Positions 56,892-64,000 of a stretch of 64,000 nt of DNA are shown here, in pieces. Each line of letters begins with the position of its first letter. Position 1 is the first letter of the stretch. Below the pieces are notes generated by a model that saw only the letters and a list, made by a program, of their open reading frames with translations, was not told where the DNA came from and ran no database searches. A program made the translations under genes and the position numbers. Origin of the DNA: Microglena sp. YARC (lineage: Eukaryota; Chlorophyta; Chlorophyceae; Chlamydomonadales; Chlamydomonadaceae); the NCBI GenBank assembly GCA_022414725.1, contig CM039462.1:123013786-123077785 (forward strand). The letters run 5' to 3'.

Positions 56892-57452
56892 ATGGATAAC
56901 TTCAAGAAGTTGGATACAAGCATGTATGCGTGTTTCACAGTTTCAGGCAGTACGTGGAATGGCAACAAATTTATTTTACATGGAACGGTGGTATTCAATA
57001 ATGAGGATGACGCCAAGAAATGTTTAGAAATACTCGACATGTACAAAGAGACATTCTACTTCAGGCGTACATCGAACGTGATGAATAAGACTATGTTCAC
57101 GTTTGATGGCACGACAATACACCTATTATCTGGTGCCAAAATTGAGTACGACCAGAATGCTGCTCGATTGAAGAAGATTGTAGAAATAGAAAAGACGTAC
57201 ACGGCAAGCGCGTGGGAATACATGGATCCAATATTGATTATGGACGATTACGTAAGGCTATTCGGGTATCTTCCGCTCAGGAAAAGGGCATTCTGGAGCT
57301 GCTTGCTGTTATGTTTTTCGTGCAGTTGTATATTCTGTATCGATCCATGCTATTACGAAGCTAAATCTCCTCGATTTCCAAGCCTGCTTGATACACACGG
57401 CTTTCGTTTGAGTACATGCGGTTGCGTAAGACCCGTCGCCGTGCGTGTGTGA
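56892..57452 (+). CDS. Hypothetical protein with a hydrophobic C-terminal segment
   Basis: 186 residues from MDNFKKLDTSMYACFTVS. The first 120 residues form a plausible alpha/beta domain (GNKFILHGTVVFNNEDDAKK, then YKETFYFRRTSNVMNKTMF). A Cys-rich hydrophobic stretch (FWSCLLLCFSCSCIFCI) may be a membrane segment, or the product of a frameshift near 57280. The final 50 residues are less convincing. No family is recognised. An AT-rich leader precedes the start. Confidence 0.55.
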   Translation: MDNFKKLDTSMYACFTVSGSTWNGNKFILHGTVVFNNEDDAKKCLEILDMYKETFYFRRTSNVMNKTMFTFDGTTIHLLSGAKIEYDQNAARLKKIVEIEKTYTASAWEYMDPILIMDDYVRLFGYLPLRKRAFWSCLLLCFSCSCIFCIDPCYYEAKSPRFPSLLDTHGFRLSTCGCVRPVAVRV

Positions 57453-57605
57453 GGATGCGCTCGTTCGCTGCCAACTTTGAGGCATGACGTGTTGCAGCAG
57501 GAGTCAGTTATCATTAAAAAATACCGCTTTGAATACATGACAGTCACATGTACATTCCGTCGACTGTATTTGAACGAGTCTTCGATGAAAGTGGATCCAT
57601 TGTCG

Positions 57606-57690
57606 ACATTCGACGGTTGAACGGTTTACCAAAGAGGCTACTCGGAATATCTTCGAGAACCTCTTCAACCTGCTGCACCCCCCAAAGTTA
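57606..57690 (+). mobile_element. Fanzor-tail repeat
   Basis: About 80 bases nearly identical to 40068-40143 (GGTTTACCAAAGAGGCTACT and following), which there encode the tail of the Fanzor fragment. It truncates the converging gene at 57665-58168. A MITE-2 end (CCGTCGACTGTA) lies just before it at 57556-57568. Confidence 0.65.
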
Positions 57691-58168
57691 CCATCGTACC
57701 TGGTTCCTGACAGGTATGCGCAACTCTTTTCATGTCAGTACTCCACCAATTAGGGATATCTGTCACTGCCCCACACTCTGCCAGTTTAATGGCAAAACTT
57801 GAAGACCACTTCCCGAGCAGGAACGTCTTTTTCAAAACACACATGTACTGCCATGGTGTGTAGTACGGATGTAAGCTATCTTCACATTTGTGACAGGGTG
57901 TATTCAGCTCCTTTGCATCAGTTCGGTCTAGCAAGTTTTCGAGAGCTTTCATGGAATCGGTCATCCCCCACCATGCATCTGAATGTTGAACCAGGATCCC
58001 CTTTTGTTCCGACTCTTTGTATGCCCTCACCAGTGCATCTTCCACGCACCTGATTCCAATACCCATGTTGCTGTAGATAAGTCCATCAAGCGTGTGCTCT
58101 TGTGATGCGTCGCCACTTTCTATGTTCTTCAAATAGTTCTTGATTTCGCTTAGCTGTAATAAAGCCAT
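57665..58168 (-). CDS. Hypothetical protein, 3' end in a Fanzor-tail repeat
   Basis: 167 residues from MALLQLSEIKNYLKNIES. It is mostly helical and charged, with a CHKC pair (PCHKCEDSLHPYYTPW) and Trp-containing segments (SDAWWGMTDSMKALENLL). The last residues (VTLGGAAG) and the stop lie in the Fanzor-tail repeat, so the natural end may be missing. No family is recognised. No supported feature lies between 58170 and 58460. Confidence 0.6.
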   Translation of the reverse strand: MALLQLSEIKNYLKNIESGDASQEHTLDGLIYSNMGIGIRCVEDALVRAYKESEQKGILVQHSDAWWGMTDSMKALENLLDRTDAKELNTPCHKCEDSLHPYYTPWQYMCVLKKTFLLGKWSSSFAIKLAECGAVTDIPNWWSTDMKRVAHTCQEPGTMVTLGGAAG

Positions 58169-58460
58169 TTTCCCTCACCATATACTATTTTCCACCTGAA
58201 GGAAACGTAGTGTGGCAAGTGCCCAAGTTGAGCCTTACGACCCGACTGCGACAACCCAAGAAGAAATCCAGCCTAAATCCTGATGGCATGTGGCATGTGG
58301 CATCAGAGCACAGAGCAGTTCAGAGTGGGCAAGATCAACCAACAAAGCGGGTAGGGTGTTGGGAGATCATCCCATTGCATTTGGTCCTGCTTTGGCTGGA
58401 ATGTATCATGACACCCCGTTGAACAATTTTACACATCATTCCATCCACTTTTCAAGTACA

Positions 58461-58624
58461 ATGGGCGTTCCTGCCTCCCGGCCGATTTTTTTAAATTTCT
58501 AATCAGGATTTAGAGCCTCCTGAAAGACTCGCTAGCTTCAGACATGAGCACCAATGAATCACAAATCCGCTCCATACCATGTTTCGCAACCAGTCAAAAT
58601 CGGCCGGGCGGCAGGAACGCCCAT
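58461..58624. mobile_element. MITE-1 copy terminating the F-box/LRR gene
   Basis: 164 bp with both terminal repeats, one of which has a single change (CGGGCGGCAGG). The reading frame of the LRR gene enters it at 58624 and stops at 58503. Confidence 0.9.
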
Positions 58625-59954
58625 TGTAGTACGTCAACGAAGTGAGTCCTTGCAGCGGTGATATGTCGTCCACGTCGGTGTTCGAAATGTCCAGGTGCAC
58701 CAACGAAGTGAGTCCTGCCAGTGGTGATATGTCTTCCACGTCGGTGCCCTTCATGTTCAGGTGAATCAACGAAGTGAGTCCTGCCAGTGGTGATATGTCT
58801 TCCACGTCGGTGCCCTTCATGTTCAGGTGAATCAACGAAGCGAGTCCTGCCAGTGGTGATATGTCTTTCACACGTGTGCCCTTCATGTTCAGGTGAATCA
58901 ACGAAGCGAGTCCTGCCAGCGGCGATATGTCGAGCACCTTGCTCCGGCGACAAGACGAAATGGAGCCGGACATCGGTACCCGGTCTTCGACCACACATGT
59001 GTACGCCATGTTCAGATGAACCAACGAAGTGAGGCCGGACAGTACTGATATAGAGGGTACACGTGTGCCCTCCATGTTCAGGTGAAGCAACGCAGTGATA
59101 CCGGACACCGGTGAGATGTCTTCGAGCTTGTATTTGAGATGCGAAATGTCGAGGTGAATCAACGAATTGAGGGCGGACAGAGATGATAGGTATTCCACTT
59201 CGGTGCCCTCCATGTTGAGGTGTATCAACGAAGTGAGTCCTGCCAGCGGTGATAGGTCCTGTTCGCCCACCCGTGTGTACGCCATGTTCAGATGAACCAA
59301 CTCGGTGAGTCCGGAAAGCGTTGATATGTCCTCTAGTCTGTTTCCGATATGCGAAATGTTGAGGTGAACCAACGCATTGAGTCCTGAAATCGATGATAAT
59401 GGGTGTTCGTCCACGTACGTGAGGTGCGAAATATCTAGGTGAATCAACGAAGTGAGACCGGACAGCGATGATATGTCGGTCACAAGTGTGTGCGAAATGT
59501 CTAGGTGCGTCAACGAAGTGAGTCCGGAAAGCGGTGATAATAGGTCTTCGTCCACGTAGGTGTGCGCCATGTTCAGGTGCGTCAACGAAGTGAGTCCGTA
59601 CAGTGGCGATATGTCGGTCACGTAGGAGTTCGATATGTCCAGGTGAACCAACGAAGTGAGGCCGGACAGCGGCGATATGTCTTGGATCTTGTCTTCGATC
59701 TCCGACATTGATTGGTAGGGTACGTCTTTCCCCCGATTGATACCGATTTTCAACTCTTTGAGCCTGCAAATGCGTGATGATGCGTATTCCAAACTTTTAT
59801 AATGTCTCAGGTGGATCCTTGTGACACACCGGGGTGCGACGCATCTCCACTGTTTGCTAACGAGAGCCACTTGTTGGAGGTGGGATTCGTTCAAAATCGC
59901 ATTGGCTAGAATGATCTCCAATACATCTTCATTGATTTCGTCAAAGGAACTCAT
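58503..59954 (-). CDS. F-box and leucine-rich-repeat protein
   Basis: About 483 residues from MSSFDEINEDVLEIILANAI (an ATG at 60050 would add a poorly supported leader). Residues 3-45 fit an F-box (EDVLEIILANAILNESHLQQ, then VALVSKQWRCVAPR). From about residue 75 there are some 14 leucine-rich repeats of 22-24 residues (ISPLAGLTSLIHLNMKGTDV pattern). The last repeats are nearly identical, which points to recent internal duplication. One repeat around 58930-58980 is disturbed by an unrelated insert (SGSISSCRRSK). The final 40 residues are encoded by MITE-1. F-box/LRR proteins recruit substrates to SCF ubiquitin ligases. A viral adaptor of that type is the likely role. Confidence 0.85.
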   Translation of the reverse strand: MSSFDEINEDVLEIILANAILNESHLQQVALVSKQWRCVAPRCVTRIHLRHYKSLEYASSRICRLKELKIGINRGKDVPYQSMSEIEDKIQDISPLSGLTSLVHLDISNSYVTDISPLYGLTSLTHLNMAHTYVDEDLLSPLSGLTSLTHLDISHTLVTDISSLSGLTSLIHLDISHLTYVDEHPLSSISGLNALVHLNISHIGNRLEDISTLSGLTELVHLNMAYTRVGEQDLSPLAGLTSLIHLNMEGTEVEYLSSLSALNSLIHLDISHLKYKLEDISPVSGITALLHLNMEGTRVPSISVLSGLTSLVHLNMAYTCVVEDRVPMSGSISSCRRSKVLDISPLAGLASLIHLNMKGTRVKDISPLAGLASLIHLNMKGTDVEDISPLAGLTSLIHLNMKGTDVEDISPLAGLTSLVHLDISNTDVDDISPLQGLTSLTYYNGRSCRPADFDWLRNMVWSGFVIHWCSCLKLASLSGGSKS

Positions 59955-60133
59955 TCGTTTGTGAAGTGTGCTGTGCTGATGGTTGTTTATACTGAAGAAT
60001 GGTTGTTTACACTTAATTCGAGGACTACGAGACGATGCATTGGACTGCATGAGGGGTGTTGTGGCCTACATGAGGGTTCTGGGTTGGACCGCTCTAATTG
60101 GCCAACAAGCATGGCACACCTTGCCCTCGCAGA

Positions 60134-60955
60134 ATGTCAACATTGGACCGCATGAGGGACGTCCGTGCCGCTACAAGCATCCTAGAAAACCTGCACAACG
60201 TTCAAGATCTGGTCCCTCCGGCACTGTATGACACTCTGCCAGACAGCGTGTTGGGCGCAGCACTTGACAGCCTTCTGGCGTGCCGGAGTTTGGTACCGGA
60301 TAAGCACCTTGGCCTGTCGCGTCTCGACGGCGTAATAATTCCCCTGACAGAGCTGGTAAGGGAGCTTGAAATTATGGAAGTGTATGAAGACTTAGAGATG
60401 CCAGGGAGGGCGACGGTGTCCAGAAACCCATACCAGGCTGCCATGGACGATGTGATGTGCTCCGTGTTCTGTGAGCGATCGGTAGTTTACTCTGCCAGCA
60501 AAACACTGTTTAATTTGCACTACCTGTCAGTTACTGATGAGCTGGTTCCCCATGACGCAATGTCATCTGGTCGGTTTTACGGGGGGTTGAACCGCATTTT
60601 GTTTCCCGTAATTGTCAAGGCGGATCCCATTATGTGTGAGGCTGCTGAGCCATTGCACCAGTTCAAGATTTCCATGATGTATGACACGGGCTCTACACTC
60701 ACCTACATGACGCTGGAGGTATTACACGCCTTGGGGTGCAAGAATGCAGTTTATCCTCCAGATCCGAAGCTCCCTCACTCGGAGCACATGTATGAGGTGT
60801 GCATCAGCGGTATTTCCACACAGGTGGGATTGTGCCCCAAGACCAGATGCGAGCATGTGTGTCTCCTGGGCCAACAGTTCTTGATGGATTCCAGGATGCA
60901 TGTTGCTATCGATTACGTGACGAGGACTGCTTGCATGAAACGCTCTTACAGTTGA
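60134..60955 (+). CDS. Retropepsin-like aspartyl protease
   Basis: 273 residues from MSTLDRMRDVRAATSI (the frame opens earlier without an ATG). The N-terminal half is helical and unrecognised. Residues about 185-265 contain FKISMMYDTGSTLTYMTLEV, the D-T-G-S catalytic motif with its flanking strands, and later VCLLGQQFLMDSRMHVAIDY, the LLGxxFL motif that closes the active-site half of clan AA proteases. The single D-T-G motif implies a dimer, as in retroviral and Ddi1-type enzymes. No reverse transcriptase is nearby, so it is probably not part of a retroelement. The stop codon lies in the MITE-2 end that follows (60947), so the original end may have been a few codons longer. Confidence 0.72.
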   Translation: MSTLDRMRDVRAATSILENLHNVQDLVPPALYDTLPDSVLGAALDSLLACRSLVPDKHLGLSRLDGVIIPLTELVRELEIMEVYEDLEMPGRATVSRNPYQAAMDDVMCSVFCERSVVYSASKTLFNLHYLSVTDELVPHDAMSSGRFYGGLNRILFPVIVKADPIMCEAAEPLHQFKISMMYDTGSTLTYMTLEVLHALGCKNAVYPPDPKLPHSEHMYEVCISGISTQVGLCPKTRCEHVCLLGQQFLMDSRMHVAIDYVTRTACMKRSYS

Positions 60956-61020
60956 CGGAATAAAACCGCTTCGTGTACGGCACACCTTGTGGTGTAACTT
61001 AATGTTGTCGCGACCACCGG
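60947..61020 (+). mobile_element. MITE-2 copy
   Basis: TACAGTTGACGGAATAAAAC, the palindromic body, then GTTGTCGCGACCACCGG. The last part is also found at 1460-1475 (inverse) and 38590-38610. It supplies the stop of the protease gene. Confidence 0.7.
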
Positions 61021-61103
61021 AGGGGGACCCATTATTTCTGGCGTTGTTGTCCTCATGTTCAATTGAAAATTTAAATTGTTCATTGAGTTGAGTGTGCATA
61101 AAT

Positions 61104-61132
61104 TGTGAACCAACGAAGTGAGGCCGGACAGA
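61104..61132 (-). pseudogene. Leucine-rich-repeat scrap
   Basis: AACCAACGAAGTGAGGCCGG followed by ACAG is identical to repeats in the F-box/LRR gene (for example 59018-59042). It encodes LSGLTSLVH on the minus strand, stranded between the protease and the PARG gene. Confidence 0.6.
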
Positions 61133-61936
61133 TTACTGTAGTGATCTCTTTTTTTCATTTTCTGCGAGATGAAAGAAATCGATGTTTTTACCTAGAATCG
61201 CGAAAACGATCTTCTTGAAGCACCCTTCTACCTTTTCGATCTCGGCAAACATGATCTCGGCAACGTGTTTAGGTGGACACCCGAACGCCCCGCATCCCCA
61301 AGCTCCTAATACGATGCTGTCATGTCCGTACTTGTGAGCTACACTCAATACGAGTCTCACCTTTTCGCGAAACAATTGACTGTCTTTCTCTGAGAACCTG
61401 TTGTCCACCAGCTGTGGCATGGAAATGCACGGACATGCCAAGAAGGATGCCGATTTAGAAAACTTCAGGAACTCGAATCCGTCTCTCTCGCACTCCCTGA
61501 TGATGTCGACGTCGAACGATACAACGGCTTCCCTTTCTCCGATCGGGTAAAACGACCTCGAGAGATGACGATGGTAGTTCGTCCTCCGGAACAACGACTC
61601 TTCCTGCATCCCACCTCCACAAGACACGCACCCCCCAGGATTATGTATGTCCGCCATGTTCAAGACGAGCGGGTGCATACCTTGCTCTATAAGGTCTAGT
61701 GTCGCATCTACTGTGTCCATGTTCATGACACGGATATCGGTCCGCATCGTACCATATTTCGTGCGATCAAACTCGAATGAACGATCGTACGAAACTTTCA
61801 AAGAAGCACGAGGAGGGACATGATCCTCGAATATCCGAATGTTTTCGTGCCACACACGTACTCTCCTTTTAAAATCCTCCATACCTGTTTGTAAGAAAGA
61901 TCTTCTTATACGAACTCTTCGGCCGTGTTCACTCAT
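61133..61936 (-). CDS. Microbial-type poly(ADP-ribose) glycohydrolase (macrodomain)
   Basis: About 267 residues from MSEHGRRVRIRR (61936) or 249 from MEDFKRRVRV (61882). The frame upstream to 62137 is Fanzor-tail sequence. The centre has NMADIHNPGGCVSCGGGMQE, the PGG...GGG-x-QEE signature of PARG with the catalytic Glu pair, followed by SLFRRTNYHRHL. Near the end is VLGAWGCGAFGCPPKHVA, the second macrodomain signature of the TIGR02452/DUF2263 family. Length and order fit the bacterial-type enzyme. It would release ADP-ribose from modified proteins and may counter host PARP-type defence. It is transcribed divergently from the SET gene. Confidence 0.88.
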   Translation of the reverse strand: MSEHGRRVRIRRSFLQTGMEDFKRRVRVWHENIRIFEDHVPPRASLKVSYDRSFEFDRTKYGTMRTDIRVMNMDTVDATLDLIEQGMHPLVLNMADIHNPGGCVSCGGGMQEESLFRRTNYHRHLSRSFYPIGEREAVVSFDVDIIRECERDGFEFLKFSKSASFLACPCISMPQLVDNRFSEKDSQLFREKVRLVLSVAHKYGHDSIVLGAWGCGAFGCPPKHVAEIMFAEIEKVEGCFKKIVFAILGKNIDFFHLAENEKKRSLQ

Positions 61937-61939
61937 ATC

Positions 61940-62075
61940 AGTATCAGGGGGTGGTGGGGTTTTCGAGGAACTTCTCGGCGAAACGCGTGAGGTCGGTCGC
62001 TCTGTGACTCGACTCGACAGGTGCCGCCGTGATGCGGTAGTGGGTGTGTCCCACTTTATTTGAGAACAACTGTAC
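61940..62075 (+). mobile_element. Fanzor-tail remnant and right end
   Basis: On the minus strand 61940-62010 encodes PRSSSKTPPPPDTDM, matching the tail of the Fanzor fragment at 40020-40060. On the plus strand 62045-62075 is the element right end (GTGTCCCACTTTATTTGAGA). 61985-62035 also resembles 35395-35450 (GAGGTCGGTCGCTCTGTGAC). The remnant occupies the promoter region between PARG and SET. Confidence 0.6.
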
Positions 62076-62135
62076 ATTACAATTTTATGGTGTAAATGGA
62101 ATAATAGATCTTTCAGTGAGAACAACTGTAACAAC

Positions 62136-62867
62136 ATGCGAGAACACGTTCGCCCATTTTCATTTGAGCGCGTAGCATTCAGCGATACAGGAAAGATACC
62201 ATCCTATATACGCATCAGTAAATCCAAAATACCCGGAGCAGGGAGGGGCCTCTTTGCTATCCGTTCGCTACCCACTGGAACACCACTCACAGAGTACCCA
62301 GGACCTGTCATCAACGAATCGAATGTGTCCTCGCGTACACGATCGGGAAAGCGAAAAAGTAAACGTGTACATGCGTACGCATTTGAGATCGCGTGCACCC
62401 CAAACGTTCTCACGCTCCAACCAGACCCATTCGATCTGAGCAAGGGAGTGGCACATATCGCAAACGATGCCATCCATCCAGAAGTGACGGGATTCTCAAA
62501 CAAATGCGAATTCATACAGAAGAAGAAGGGGGAGACGGAAGAAGTATACCTATGCACATCAAGGAAAGTGAAGCGGGGAGAAGAATTGTTCGTGGACTAC
62601 TTGATGCCATACTGGATTAACGGAAAGCATCCGCACTCTGCAATGTCCAAATGGCTGAAAAAGGCCCGCAGAATTCAATACACAATGAAAGCCATGGGTG
62701 TGCGTCTCGAGCAATACATGGGAGGCGATGAATACGAAATAGTAGACCCTGACCTACGCGTATTCTGTGGAGAATGCGAACCTACAAAGAAAAGAGTGAT
62801 CAAATGCTGTCCTTCAGAATCCATGTACACATGCTCAGAATGCAAGAATTGCATCATTTACATGTAA
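62136..62867 (+). CDS. SET-domain lysine methyltransferase
   Basis: 243 residues from MREHVRPFSFERVAF. The SET core spans residues about 25-170: KIPGAGRGLFAIRSLPTGTP (first motif, GxGxGLFA), then IANDAIHPEVTGFSNKCEF (the N-H-S/NDA cofactor region), then KVKRGEELFVDYLMPYW (GEEL-x-x-DY with the catalytic Tyr). A C-terminal cluster CGEC...CCP...CSEC probably binds zinc, like a post-SET region. The compact form resembles chlorovirus vSET, which methylates histone H3 Lys27 and represses host transcription. The target here is unknown. All key residues are present. Confidence 0.87.
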   Translation: MREHVRPFSFERVAFSDTGKIPSYIRISKSKIPGAGRGLFAIRSLPTGTPLTEYPGPVINESNVSSRTRSGKRKSKRVHAYAFEIACTPNVLTLQPDPFDLSKGVAHIANDAIHPEVTGFSNKCEFIQKKKGETEEVYLCTSRKVKRGEELFVDYLMPYWINGKHPHSAMSKWLKKARRIQYTMKAMGVRLEQYMGGDEYEIVDPDLRVFCGECEPTKKRVIKCCPSESMYTCSECKNCIIYM

Positions 62868-62869
62868 AA

Positions 62870-63376
62870 ATGAATTGTCCATGCTTTTCGTGTCCTCTAC
62901 CCATTTCGTGTAAAGAGACCCTGTCGTACCAGTATGTATATTCGGATTTTCTCATGGAGACGTCGGTGGTCCTCGTCCCGGGCCGTCGCTACCGCATCCG
63001 TATCCACCCGAACCTGATGTCCGGCTTCTCGCCCGAGGTCCTCCACCACCCGCTGCTCTGGGACCGGGTCATGCGGTACGAGGGCATCGACGACGCGTTC
63101 CCCGGCAAGTCCTGTGGCAAGTCCTGCGGCAACACGAGCCGCATCTTCACCGACGGCTTGGATACCCTGTCATTCGTGGGAGTCGACCCCCACTGCGTCG
63201 ACTACCAGGCGGTCATGGCGGTGATCTGTGCCTGCCAGAACGAATCCACGGATCACGGGACGACGCTGCACGTCTTCGAACGCAAGCCGGGCGACGGGAC
63301 GCGTCAGCTGGAGGTGGTTGCAGAGGTGTCCGACGAGGAAGCTGACTCAGCCGACCCTGGGCACGATAATGAATGA
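62870..63376 (+). CDS. Hypothetical GC-rich protein
   Basis: 168 residues from MNCPCFSCPLPISCKETL, two bases after the SET gene stop, or 140 from METSVVLVPGRRYRIRI (62954). The base composition changes to GC-rich at about 62950, which favours the second start or a fusion point there. The body looks beta-rich (VVLVPGRRYRIRIHPNLMSG, then FSPEVLHHPLLWDRVMRYEG), with GKSCGKSCGN and an acidic tail (DEEADSADPGHDNE). I recognise no family. The composition resembles that of the insert at 7740-8440 more than that of its neighbours. Confidence 0.65.
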   Translation: MNCPCFSCPLPISCKETLSYQYVYSDFLMETSVVLVPGRRYRIRIHPNLMSGFSPEVLHHPLLWDRVMRYEGIDDAFPGKSCGKSCGNTSRIFTDGLDTLSFVGVDPHCVDYQAVMAVICACQNESTDHGTTLHVFERKPGDGTRQLEVVAEVSDEEADSADPGHDNE

Positions 63377-63485
63377 ATGAATGGATCAAGGGAACGCGCA
63401 CCTTCACAGACAATGGGAATACAATTATGTGTTTCGACATCAGAGGCAACGGGGCTTAATCCATAGTTGAGCAACTGTTTCTGAT

Positions 63486-63722
63486 ACAGTCAGAGACAGA
63501 ATTTGTGGGACACCCTTACCGGTGACCCTTGAACCCAATTGATTGGGTAGGTCAGCTAAAGGTTTTGTATCAAGGTCCCAATCCTTCATCCCGTATTTCA
63601 GCATTTAAGCTGGCCCAGAGGATAACAATTGTAAGCTGCTAACTGACCCAGGTGGGTCGGTTGGTTGAGCGCCCACATTTGCCTCTCCGGAAGCTGGGGT
63701 TTTAGGGGGGGGGGCGAGGGAA
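63486..63722 (-). mobile_element. Fanzor-element right end (inverted copy)
   Basis: ACAGTCAGAGACAGAATTTG at 63486 begins a 237-bp inverse copy of 45437-45692, including the last 40 codons of the Fanzor tail (PSPPPLKPQLPERQ). The match ends abruptly after GAGGGAACACAG. The two copies bracket 18 kb. Confidence 0.8.
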
Positions 63723-63864
63723 CACAGGATGGCCATTCTCCCCTGTGATTTGTGAAAAAACGACTTGAGGGTATGGCATGAAAAATATTACTTGACCTCT
63801 CTGTAAAACTTCTAAACCATAATTTAATCTCACCGCATTTTTCTCGTAAATAGCAAATAACGAT

Positions 63865-64000
63865 GATCCGCCGCCGCATCCGTGTGTCAGGAATGGACGG
63901 ACGGACTGACTGACGGTGTGAATGCGACAGTGTTCCGCCGTTTGCTTGTGTCATGAATGGACGGACGGACTGACTGACGGTGTGGATTCGACAGTGTTCC
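63865..64000. repeat. 66-bp tandem repeat at the right edge
   Basis: Two units with AATGGACGGACGGACTGACT and CGACAGTGTTCCGCCGTTTG, the second cut by the window end. The GTTCCGCCGTTTG motif is the complement of the core in the 52-bp minisatellite. No gene is supported between 63380 and 64000. Confidence 0.75.

Noticed and set aside
58594..59769. 391-codon minus-strand frame rich in His and Arg
   Set aside because: It is an alternative frame of the F-box/LRR gene with no recognisable domain, while the 58503 frame shows clear LRRs.
63598..63954. 118-codon minus-strand frame
   Set aside because: Its second half is the inverted Fanzor tail and the first half is antisense to intergenic repeats, with no start context.
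1..64000. tRNA or rRNA genes
   Set aside because: I saw no cloverleaf with GGTTCRANNCC-type arms in a fitting frame and no rRNA-like sequence. A covariance-model search would be decisive.

Overview
The window looks like accessory DNA of a large double-stranded DNA virus of protists (Nucleocytoviricota), either as a free genome or as a giant-virus segment integrated in a protist chromosome. The support is indirect. Genes lack visible introns and sit on both strands, and they belong to families common in such viruses: F-box/ankyrin, F-box/LRR and NPDKPW-type repeat proteins, dual-specificity phosphatases, a vSET-like methyltransferase, a microbial-type PARG, a D5-like domain, Fanzor nucleases and IS630/Tc1-mariner elements. 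No hallmark core gene (major capsid, DNA polymerase B, packaging ATPase) is visible, so the assignment rests on accessory content only.

1-28.6 kb is an amplified gene family on the minus strand. About ten units each carry an F-box-like N-terminus followed by an array of 37-residue (111-bp) ankyrin repeats, a shared 5' leader with a TATA-like stretch and a CCCTATAAA minisatellite, and a shared 3' flank. Only locus C (4.0-5.4 kb) and most of locus E (10.0-12.8 kb) read cleanly. The others carry single-base frame breaks, a nonsense codon or transposon truncations. From about 20.3 kb to a 1000-N gap (28614-29613), and again in the first 1.2 kb, indels are so dense that uncorrected long reads are likely. 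Two insertions break the tandem pattern: a mariner-type element carrying a Fanzor gene (13043-15611), whose empty site survives in sister units, and a composite transposon block that separates the 3' end of locus E from the rest of the gene (8655-10037). The 3' flank of the family itself resembles Fanzor coding sequence.

29.6-31.2 kb, just after the gap, is low-complexity DNA without recognisable genes. 31.2-64 kb is a mosaic of small genes separated by transposon debris. Recognisable genes are three dual-specificity phosphatases (one intact), a frame-split trypsin-like protease whose second half runs into a Fanzor C-terminus, a HicB-like protein antisense to an LRAT-like fragment, ankyrin-like proteins, two membrane/coiled-coil proteins of the same layout, an F-box/LRR protein, a retropepsin-like aspartyl protease, a PARG and a SET-domain protein. 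At least six transposon or MITE families are scattered between and into them: three IS630/Tc1-type families, Fanzor elements, a 164-bp MITE and a short palindromic MITE. Several genes end inside MITE ends, which supply their stop codons. Tandem minisatellites of 52 and 96 bp fill some intergenic stretches.

Taken together, the genes point to host manipulation: ubiquitin-ligase adaptors (F-box with ankyrin or LRR), phosphotyrosine signalling, histone methylation, ADP-ribose removal and proteolysis. The DNA shows rapid birth and death of genes driven by tandem duplication and transposition.
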